Source: Methylococcaceae bacterium NSP1-2
GTDB lineage: Bacteria; Pseudomonadota; Gammaproteobacteria; Methylococcales; Methylomonadaceae
Reading direction: 5' to 3'
Assembly (NCBI GenBank): GCA_002256685.1
Contig: NQJH01000106.1
Coordinates: 1-6,288 of the forward strand
Length of the DNA: 6,288 bases
Both the position numbers and the translations under genes were made by a program. Positions 1-5,677 of this stretch are shown here, piece after piece. Numbering within the stretch: the first letter of the stretch is position 1; each line of letters begins with the position of its first letter. The notes below the pieces were generated by a model. That model searched no databases. It was given only the letters and a program-made list of their open reading frames with translations, and was not told the DNA's origin.

Positions 1-1
1 A

Positions 2-445
2 CAATTTAAAAGACCTGATTTTATTTGGGGATATGCTGACTTTACACCATCAAATAATCCCGATGATGATTATAAAGGTGATAGGACTTTTGTTATTGAA
101 TGTAAACGCTTAGGTAGCCCACCAAGTAAAACAACGATTTTAAATAACAAGTATGCAAGTGAAGGAATAAAACGCTTTATAGCCGATGAGCATCGTTATG
201 GAGAAGATGAATCATCATCCGCAATGATTGGCTATATTGAAGACATGGAATTTGAAGATATTTTAACGCAAGTTAATCAAGCTATTGACCAGAAATTAAA
301 AATAGATAAATTAGCTAAAACGACTGATTGGCAAGAAAAATCAACCACGCATCTTCACCATTCGTTTGATCGACCTTTTGAAAAATCCCCATTCACACTG
401 CACCACCTCTGGATAGATTTAAGAGACTGTTATCCTCGTAGCTAA
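2..445 (+). CDS. Partial PD-(D/E)XK nuclease-like hypothetical protein (C-terminal 147 aa)
   Basis: The reading frame is open from the window edge to a TAA at 443-445, so the start lies upstream and 147 residues are visible. Near the visible N-terminus there is an Arg-Pro-Asp (residues 4-6, Asp codon at 17-19). About 27 residues later comes a hydrophobic strand ending in Glu-Cys-Lys (FVIECKRLG, residues 30-38, Glu codon at 98-100). This PD...ExK spacing is the metal-binding catalytic pattern of the PD-(D/E)XK nuclease superfamily, which includes restriction and repair enzymes. The rest is a mixed helical region and a His-rich end (THLHHSF, then FTLHHLWIDLR), with no membrane segment. The first 120 bases are roughly one third G+C by eye, lower than ppk or glgP, which suggests an accessory or acquired gene. 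I do not recognise the exact family. Assignment to the fold is inferred from the motif only, and the missing N-terminus could hold other domains. Confidence 0.6.
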   Translation, partial: QFKRPDFIWGYADFTPSNNPDDDYKGDRTFVIECKRLGSPPSKTTILNNKYASEGIKRFIADEHRYGEDESSSAMIGYIEDMEFEDILTQVNQAIDQKLKIDKLAKTTDWQEKSTTHLHHSFDRPFEKSPFTLHHLWIDLRDCYPRS

Positions 446-711
446 TACCTAATTGAAACCCCCACTTTTTAAAAAAAACTAATAAAATTTGGACGGAGGT
501 ATAGCGTTTTAATTTTGTGACGTGAATGTCAACAGCCAAGACAACTCCTGTCCAGTCAATCTAGCAAAACCCTAACCATGAATCATTGTAAATACCTTGC
601 AATGTAAGGTCTCTACAATACGCTTGACTCTTAACACTGATTTTTGCTGGAAAGTGAGAATAACGATAGATGTTGGAGTACACTTAAATATATTGTCACC
701 ACGCTAATAAG
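446..711. other. Intergenic region without a recognisable gene
   Basis: No convincing coding frame is visible on either strand between the nuclease-like gene and the MITE-like element. There is no GC-rich hairpin with a T-tract just after the upstream stop codon, so no clear terminator for that gene. The one ordered structure is the imperfect palindrome at 585-619. A TACAAT hexamer at 614-619 resembles a -10 box, but no suitable -35 box lies 16-18 bases before it. A promoter for ppk probably lies in this stretch or in the adjacent element, but I cannot place it. Confidence 0.6.
585..619. repeat. Imperfect 35-bp palindrome, possible operator or RNA hairpin
   Basis: Outer arms ATTGTA (585-590) and TACAAT (614-619) are exact reverse complements. 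Inner arms ACCTT (594-598) and AAGGT (606-610) also are. Each pair is separated by a 3-base symmetrical internal loop, and the apical loop is 7 bases (GCAATGT). The dyad symmetry could be a regulator binding site or a hairpin in a ppk leader transcript. It sits about 250 bases before ppk. There is no T-tract after it, so it is not a standard terminator. Confidence 0.45.
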
Positions 712-719
712 CAACTTTT
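712..719. repeat. Left copy of 8-bp direct repeat (probable target-site duplication)
   Basis: CAACTTTT lies immediately before the left terminal inverted repeat, and the identical octamer lies immediately after the right one at 841-848. The match is exactly eight bases, since the flanking bases differ. An 8-bp duplication abutting inverted repeats is the expected footprint of DDE-transposase insertion. Confidence 0.75.
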
Positions 720-737
720 GGTGGTGGGTTAAATCTG
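720..737. repeat. Left terminal inverted repeat of the MITE-like element
   Basis: GGTGGTGGGTTAAATCTG is the reverse complement of the right end except at the third base (T here, A in the right arm read inward). Its inner half, AATCTG (732-737), can also pair with the nearby CAGATT at 746-751, giving an alternative local hairpin. Confidence 0.75.
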
Positions 738-751
738 TTATTTAACAGATT
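732..751. repeat. Internal palindrome A of the MITE-like element
   Basis: AATCTGTTA (732-740) and TAACAGATT (743-751) are exact reverse complements around a 2-base centre. In RNA the innermost pair would open to give an 8-bp stem with a 4-base loop. It shares its left arm with the left terminal inverted repeat, so this hairpin and the end-to-end pairing exclude one another. Confidence 0.65.
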
Positions 752-771
752 ATCAAAAGATAGTGTGGAGT

Positions 772-791
772 CCAATCGCTTTAGCTATTGG
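772..791. repeat. Internal palindrome B of the MITE-like element
   Basis: CCAAT (772-776) pairs with ATTGG (787-791) and GCT (778-780) pairs with AGC (783-785). A single C/T mismatch (777 against 786) and a 2-base centre interrupt the symmetry. It sits directly inside the TGGAGTC arm, as one branch of the predicted cloverleaf. Confidence 0.55.
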
Positions 792-798
792 CGAATCA

Positions 799-818
799 CA
801 AAAAGCTAACGCTTTTTG
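799..818. repeat. Internal palindrome C of the MITE-like element
   Basis: CAAAAAGC (799-806) and GCTTTTTG (811-818) are exact reverse complements around a TAAC loop. The A-run/T-run arrangement superficially resembles a bidirectional terminator. The G+C core is only two pairs and the T-run lies inside the stem, so I regard it as a structural hairpin rather than a proven terminator. Confidence 0.6.
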
Positions 819-822
819 ACTC

Positions 823-840
823 CAGATTTAACCCACCTCC
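823..840. repeat. Right terminal inverted repeat of the MITE-like element
   Basis: CAGATTTAACCCACCTCC is the inverted partner of 720-737 with one mismatch. The direct repeat CAACTTTT begins at the next base. Its inner end overlaps the GACTCCA arm by two bases. Confidence 0.75.
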
Positions 841-848
841 CAACTTTT
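841..848. repeat. Right copy of 8-bp direct repeat (probable target-site duplication)
   Basis: CAACTTTT is identical to 712-719 and lies immediately outside the right inverted repeat. Only 24 bases separate it from the ppk start codon. Confidence 0.75.
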
Positions 849-872
849 AACTAACTTATCACTGAACCGATT

Positions 873-3038
873 ATGACTAGCCAATCTTCTACCGATGAAC
901 AAGCAAAAACTGTCAATCCAGCTATTGATTTGACTGCGCCCGAATGGTATTTAAACCGCGAATTAACATGGCTGGAATTTAATAAACGGGTATTGTGGGA
1001 GGCGGAAGATGAGCGCACGCCTTTATTAGAACGGGTTAAATTTATTGCTATTGTCAGTGCCAATCTCGATGAATTTTTTATGAAGCGCATCGGTGGGCTA
1101 AAACAACAAGTGGGCGCGGGCATTACTGAACTGAGTATTGATGGGCGTAGTTCGCAGCAACAAATTAGCGAATGTTATGCGCTGGTGCGTGAGATTGAAG
1201 CGAAAAAAATAACCTTATTAACGCAAATTATGGCTTTGCTTGAGCAACAGGCTATTCGTATTGTGCCTTATAACAAGCTGTCGAAAGAACAGCAAAAAAT
1301 CATGCGCGAGCATTATATTCGTAATATTTTTCCACTGGTTACACCACAAGCAATTGATCCAGCCCACCCTTTTCCATTTATTTCCAATTTGGCACTGAAT
1401 TTATTAGCGGGGATTTATTCCAGTGAATCCGATGATATGACGCTGGTGCGTATTAAAGTACCTGTCAATTCCAGAATAAAACGCTTTATTCAAATAGACA
1501 GTGAAAATAGCTATGTTGCCTTAGGCGACTTAATGGCTAATAATTTGGATATGTTGTTTCCGGGGATGAATGTCGCTTTTTGTGAGCTGTTTCGCGTGAC
1601 CCGCAATGCCGTCACTGAAAAAGACGAAGAACAAGCCGATGATTTGTTACAAATGATTGAATCGGAATTGCGCGAACGTAAATTTGCTTCGGTGGTGCGG
1701 CTTGAAGTGTCGGAAAAGATGGGCGTGTTGCAACGCGGTAGGTTGATGGCTGAGTTAGGTTTAGACGCACAGGATGTGTTTAGCGTCGATAACTTAATGG
1801 CAATGTCGGATTTATTTCAAATTTCCTCTATCGACCGTCCTGATTTGCTTGATCCGCCGCATCATCCTTGCGACCATCCAAAACTCTTAAATGCCCCGAA
1901 TATTTTTCATGCTATTCGAGATCAAGGCACAATTTTATTGCAACACCCGTATGAATCGTTCGTGTCCACCGTTGAGCGTTTTGTCAAAGAAGCCAGCCGT
2001 GATCCGAATGTACAAGCGATTAAAATGACGCTGTATCGCACGTCATCGGGGACTAAAATTATTCAATATCTGATTGATGCTGCGTTAAACGGTAAACAGG
2101 TCGCCGTGGTGGTGGAATTAAAAGCCCGTTTTGATGAATCTGCTAATATTAAATGGGCGCATCGCATGGAAAGCGCGGGTGTGCATGTGACGTATGGCGT
2201 AGTGGGCTTAAAAACGCATAGCAAAGTGGTTTATGTGGTGCGTCAAGATTATAACGGTCTGCGCCGTTATGCCCATATTGGCACGGGTAATTATCATGCA
2301 GGCACAGCGCGGATTTATACGGATTTGGGAATTTTGACCTGCGACCAGCAAATCGGGGAAGATTTAACCGAGTTATTTAATTATCTAACCACAGGGCTAG
2401 TGCCGAAACGCAATTATAAAAGTTTGCTGCCCGCACCTAAATTATTAAAACCTAGTTTAATCAAGAAAATAGACCGCGAAATCAGCAAACATAGCGAACA
2501 AAACCCCGGCTTAATTCAATTTAAAATGAACGCATTGGAAGATGCCGATATTACTGAAGCTCTGTATCGCGCCGCACAAGCAGGCGTAAAAATTGATTTA
2601 ATTATTCGTGATACTTGCCGGCTACGACCCGGTATTATAGGGCTTTCTGAGACAGTGCGAGTGATTAGTATTGTGGGACGGTTTTTAGAACATTCTCGCA
2701 TTTTTTATTTTCAAAATGGCGGCGAAGAAGAATACTTTATCGGTTCTGCCGACTGCATGAAACGCAATTTAGAAAGTCGTGTTGAAGTAGTCACACCGGT
2801 ACAGAAACCCGAATTACAAGCCGCGTTACGGCAAATTCTAACAGTACAATTGGATAATCAACGCAGTGTTTGGGATATGCAGGCGGACGGTCAATACAGA
2901 CAGCGGCATCCTAAAGACAAACAAGATAAAATAGGCGTTCAAGAAACGCTGATTGATTTAGCCAATAATCGACTAAAAACAGCGGAAAAAGGTAAAAAGC
3001 TGAAAACGAAAGGCGCGAGACAAAAAGCGCAGGGCTAA
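873..3038 (+). CDS. ppk: Polyphosphate kinase 1 (PPK1), 721 aa
   Basis: PPK1 reversibly moves the terminal phosphate of ATP onto a growing polyphosphate chain and is often membrane-associated. The whole PPK1 architecture is visible: an N domain beginning YLNRELTWLEFN (26-37) with the nucleotide-contacting Asn in SANLDEFF (Asn64), a head domain, then two phospholipase-D-like C domains. His449 in THSKVV is the expected autophosphorylated residue (E. coli His435), and His607 in LEHSRIFYF matches the second active-site His (E. coli His592). Arg389 (LYRTS) and Arg419 (KARFDES) match the metal/phosphate-binding arginines, and the RYAHIGTGNY signature follows. E. coli PPK is 688 aa; here there are about 20 extra N-terminal residues and a Lys/Arg-rich C-terminal tail of similar length. 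The ATG at 873 is the only sensible start although no Shine-Dalgarno sequence precedes it. The gene probably heads an operon with glgP, 35 bases downstream. Confidence 0.97.
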   Translation: MTSQSSTDEQAKTVNPAIDLTAPEWYLNRELTWLEFNKRVLWEAEDERTPLLERVKFIAIVSANLDEFFMKRIGGLKQQVGAGITELSIDGRSSQQQISECYALVREIEAKKITLLTQIMALLEQQAIRIVPYNKLSKEQQKIMREHYIRNIFPLVTPQAIDPAHPFPFISNLALNLLAGIYSSESDDMTLVRIKVPVNSRIKRFIQIDSENSYVALGDLMANNLDMLFPGMNVAFCELFRVTRNAVTEKDEEQADDLLQMIESELRERKFASVVRLEVSEKMGVLQRGRLMAELGLDAQDVFSVDNLMAMSDLFQISSIDRPDLLDPPHHPCDHPKLLNAPNIFHAIRDQGTILLQHPYESFVSTVERFVKEASRDPNVQAIKMTLYRTSSGTKIIQYLIDAALNGKQVAVVVELKARFDESANIKWAHRMESAGVHVTYGVVGLKTHSKVVYVVRQDYNGLRRYAHIGTGNYHAGTARIYTDLGILTCDQQIGEDLTELFNYLTTGLVPKRNYKSLLPAPKLLKPSLIKKIDREISKHSEQNPGLIQFKMNALEDADITEALYRAAQAGVKIDLIIRDTCRLRPGIIGLSETVRVISIVGRFLEHSRIFYFQNGGEEEYFIGSADCMKRNLESRVEVVTPVQKPELQAALRQILTVQLDNQRSVWDMQADGQYRQRHPKDKQDKIGVQETLIDLANNRLKTAEKGKKLKTKGARQKAQG

Positions 3039-3062
3039 ACCGTTTTTTGATTTACACAATTC

Positions 3063-3066
3063 AGGA
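3063..3066 (+). promoter_or_regulatory. Ribosome binding site that fixes the glgP start
   Basis: AGGA lies 7 bases before the ATG at 3074. The longer frame beginning with TTG at 3047 has no comparable site at proper spacing (AGGG at 3031-3034 is 12 bases away, at the end of ppk). The ATG at 3074 is therefore preferred. Confidence 0.65.
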
Positions 3067-3073
3067 CAAAATA

Positions 3074-5587
3074 ATGCCAACTAAAAAATTTGTGACTAGC
3101 AAACCTAATTCATCCTTAATTTCTCATCTGCCCGAACAGGGCATGGAAAAAAAGGATTTTGTTGATGATTTTAAACAATATTACGTTCATTTACTGGGGC
3201 GTGATGAACACACTAGCTCGCCATTTTACGCAGGTGAAGCCTTGTCTATGGCGATTAGAGATCGCTTGATGGAGCGTTGGAAAACCACTCAGCAAACCTA
3301 CAAAGACAATGAATGCAGACGAGGTTATTATCTGTCTATGGAATTTTTGATGGGACGCACACTGAGCAATGCCATGCTTAATTTGGGTATTACGGATACC
3401 GTTACTCAAGCTATGTATGACCTTGGCATTGAAATTGAAGAAATCATTTCTTGTGAACAGGATGCAGGCTTAGGCAATGGCGGTTTAGGTCGGCTTGCGG
3501 CGTGTTTTATCGATAGTTGTGCGAGCTTGCAACTGCCTGTTATGGGTTATGGGTTACGTTACGAATATGGCATGTTCACGCAAAGTATCGTTGATGGTGA
3601 GCAAGTTGAAAAACCCGATCATTGGTTACGTCACGGTAACGTCTGGGAAATTGAGCGACTGGAATATTCACATCGTATTAAGTTTGGTGGTCATGTCGAA
3701 GATCATTTGGATGAAAACGGTAAGCAACGCTTTTGCTGGGTAGGCAGTAATGATGTGTTAGCGACACCTTATGACACACCGATACCCGGTTATCAGAATG
3801 GCACAGTCAATACCTTGCGCTTATGGAAAGCAGTCGCTACCGAAGAATTCAATTTAGATGAGTTTCATGCAGGTGATTACGCGGAAGCGGTTGCGGCTAA
3901 AATTGCCGCCGAAAATATCACGATGGTGCTATATCCGAATGACAGCAGTGAAAACGGTAAAGAATTAAGATTACGGCAACAATATTTTCTAGCATCCGCT
4001 AGTTTACAGGATGTGTTGGCACATTGGATTAGTCTGTATGGCAGAGATTTTTCGCATTTTGCGGAAAAAAACTGTTTTCAACTCAATGACACTCACCCTA
4101 GTATTGCCATACCCGAACTGATGCGCCTGCTGATGGATATTCATGGCTTATCATGGAATGAGGCATGGAAAATTACCCGTGCTACGATGGCTTACACCAA
4201 CCATACGCTACTACCCGAAGCACTGGAAAAATGGTCAGTCAAGCTAATGCAGCGGTTATTACCACGAATAATGGACATCATTTTTGGTATTAATGCCCGT
4301 TTTATGGCTGAAGTGGCAATGCACTGGCCTGGAGAGGGTGAGCGTTTGCGGTGTTTGTCCATTATTGAAGAAGGTGATGTGCAGCAAGTCAGAATGGCGC
4401 ATTTGGCAATAGCGGGGAGTTTTTCGGTTAATGGCGTTGCGCAATTACACACGCAGTTGCTACAACAAGGTTTATTCCGTGATTTTTATGAGTTATGGCC
4501 GCATAAATTTAATAACAAAACTAATGGCGTAACCCCGCGTCGTTGGTTAGCGGGCTGTAATCCAGCACTTGCCAGTTTAATCACGGAAATGATAGGCAAC
4601 AGCTGGATAACTGATTTAACGCAACTGAAAAAACTTGAGCCTTATGCTAACGATGTCAATTTTAGAAAACGCTGGCGTGATATTAAACAGGCGGCAAAAG
4701 AACGTTTAGTTGATTATAAAAAAGACAAGCATGAGGGAGAACTTCATTTCAATGCGGAGGCTTTATTTGATATTCAAGTGAAGCGCATTCATGAATACAA
4801 ACGGCAGTTATTAAATGTACTCCATGTTATTCATCTTTATGATCGCATTAAAAGAGGCGATACCAAAAATTGGGTGCCAAGATGCGTACTCATCGGTGGC
4901 AAAGCAGCTCCCGGTTACATCATAGCGAAAAAAATCATCAAGTTAATCAACAATGTTTCTCATGTCATTAATGCCGACCCCGATGTAGGCGATAAATTAA
5001 CTTTGTTATTTTTCCCCGATTATCGCGTGTCAGCAATGGAAAAAATATGTACGGCGGCGGATTTGTCCGAACAAATATCCACCGCTGGTAAAGAAGCCTC
5101 AGGGACAGGTAATATGAAACTGATGATGAATGGTGCGATTACCATTGGCACACTCGATGGCGCGAATATTGAAATTCGTGAAGAAGTCGGCGACGATAAC
5201 TTTTTTCTGTTTGGCTTAACCGAAGAACAAATTGTCGCAAGGCGCGGACATTATGACCCATTGGCAATTATCGAAATGGATGATGACCTGCAACGTGTCA
5301 TACATCTGTTGGAAGCCGCGCATTTTAATCAATTTGAACCGGGTATATTTGATGATTTAATCAATTCTATCAAATGTCCGCATGACCCTTGGATGACGAT
5401 TGCCGATTTTCGCAGTTATGTTGATACCCAAAAACGGGTTGAAGATGCTTACCGCGATAAAGATCATTGGACGCGCATGAGTATTTTAAATTGCGCGAAC
5501 AGCGGTAAATTTTCTACCGATAGAACGATTAATGAATACAACAGTGACATTTGGAAATTAACGCCCCAACCTGTAAAGCGTAAGTAG
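3074..5587 (+). CDS. glgP: Glycogen/maltodextrin phosphorylase (GT35), 837 aa
   Basis: This cytoplasmic PLP enzyme uses inorganic phosphate to release glucose-1-phosphate from the non-reducing ends of glycogen or related alpha-1,4-glucans. The family is unmistakable along its full length: YYLSMEFLMGRTLSNAM, the DAGLGNGGLGRLAACF loop, YGLRYEYGMF, LNDTHPS (His341), NKTNGVTPRRWL, VKRIHEYKRQLLN (Lys570, Arg571, Lys576) and the PLP-binding segment ASGTGNMKLMMNGA, with Lys682 as the Schiff-base lysine. Residue numbers run within two of the rabbit muscle enzyme, and 837 aa is a normal length. The serine-phosphorylation segment near residue 14 of the animal enzyme is not evident, so covalent control of that type is unlikely. 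The start is the ATG at 3074, which has an AGGA site; a TTG at 3047 would add nine residues. It follows ppk by 35 bases with no terminator between, which suggests co-transcription. Whether glycogen or maltodextrin is the main substrate cannot be told from sequence; without nearby malQ, glgP is the better symbol. Confidence 0.95.
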   Translation: MPTKKFVTSKPNSSLISHLPEQGMEKKDFVDDFKQYYVHLLGRDEHTSSPFYAGEALSMAIRDRLMERWKTTQQTYKDNECRRGYYLSMEFLMGRTLSNAMLNLGITDTVTQAMYDLGIEIEEIISCEQDAGLGNGGLGRLAACFIDSCASLQLPVMGYGLRYEYGMFTQSIVDGEQVEKPDHWLRHGNVWEIERLEYSHRIKFGGHVEDHLDENGKQRFCWVGSNDVLATPYDTPIPGYQNGTVNTLRLWKAVATEEFNLDEFHAGDYAEAVAAKIAAENITMVLYPNDSSENGKELRLRQQYFLASASLQDVLAHWISLYGRDFSHFAEKNCFQLNDTHPSIAIPELMRLLMDIHGLSWNEAWKITRATMAYTNHTLLPEALEKWSVKLMQRLLPRIMDIIFGINARFMAEVAMHWPGEGERLRCLSIIEEGDVQQVRMAHLAIAGSFSVNGVAQLHTQLLQQGLFRDFYELWPHKFNNKTNGVTPRRWLAGCNPALASLITEMIGNSWITDLTQLKKLEPYANDVNFRKRWRDIKQAAKERLVDYKKDKHEGELHFNAEALFDIQVKRIHEYKRQLLNVLHVIHLYDRIKRGDTKNWVPRCVLIGGKAAPGYIIAKKIIKLINNVSHVINADPDVGDKLTLLFFPDYRVSAMEKICTAADLSEQISTAGKEASGTGNMKLMMNGAITIGTLDGANIEIREEVGDDNFFLFGLTEEQIVARRGHYDPLAIIEMDDDLQRVIHLLEAAHFNQFEPGIFDDLINSIKCPHDPWMTIADFRSYVDTQKRVEDAYRDKDHWTRMSILNCANSGKFSTDRTINEYNSDIWKLTPQPVKRK

Positions 5588-5595
5588 CATTCAAT

Positions 5596-5620
5596 GTGGG
5601 TGCGACAGATTCGCGCCCAC
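5596..5620 (+). terminator. Strong hairpin after glgP, possible terminator without U-tract
   Basis: GTGGGTGCGA (5596-5605) and TCGCGCCCAC (5611-5620) form a 10-bp stem with one G-U wobble and a CAGAT loop, starting 8 bases after the glgP stop. A looser outer pairing, ATTCA (5589-5593) with TGAAT (5625-5629), lengthens it. No run of T follows directly (the next T-rich stretch is about 20 bases on), so it is not a canonical intrinsic terminator. It may instead protect the 3' end of the ppk-glgP mRNA or mark a repetitive extragenic palindrome. Confidence 0.5.
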
Positions 5621-5677
5621 CCAATGAATCAGTACCTATGAATTTTTACTAAATACTTATTACCAGCCAGAGAAAAC

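Larger units (their letters stand above)
720..840. mobile_element. MITE-like 121-bp non-autonomous element with 18-bp terminal inverted repeats
   Basis: The ends are 18-bp inverted repeats (720-737 and 823-840) that match at 17 of 18 positions, and both ends are flanked directly by the octamer CAACTTTT. At 121 bp it has no room for a transposase, so any movement would rely on an enzyme encoded elsewhere. Inside lie a second inverted pair, TGGAGTC (766-772) with GACTCCA (818-824), and three short palindromes (732-751, 772-791, 799-818). The whole element can therefore fold as a branched cloverleaf. Eight-base duplications are known for several IS families, IS1595 among them, but I cannot assign the family from the ends alone. 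Its right boundary is 32 bases before the ppk ATG, so it is likely to contribute to the ppk promoter or leader. Confidence 0.72.

Noticed and set aside
495..519. Strong Shine-Dalgarno-like GGAGG at 495-499
   Set aside because: No start codon lies 5-10 bases downstream; the nearest TTG/GTG is about 15-17 bases away and opens no convincing frame. It is probably chance.
586..619. Sigma-70 promoter using TACAAT at 614-619
   Set aside because: The -35-like hexamers nearby, TTGTAA (586-591) and TTGCAA (597-602), are 22 and 11 bases away, outside the usual 16-18. I do not call a promoter.
799..821. Intrinsic terminator at the CAAAAAGC/GCTTTTTG hairpin
   Set aside because: The stem has almost no G+C core and the T-run is inside the stem, followed by GACTCC. 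A terminator here would also cut off ppk unless the promoter lay downstream.
851..1123. Minus-strand open frame overlapping the start of ppk
   Set aside because: It is a shadow of the ppk coding frame with no recognisable protein features.
3047..3073. Longer glgP reading frame starting at TTG 3047
   Set aside because: No well-spaced ribosome site precedes the TTG, whereas AGGA sits 7 bases before the ATG at 3074. The extra nine residues match nothing in the family.
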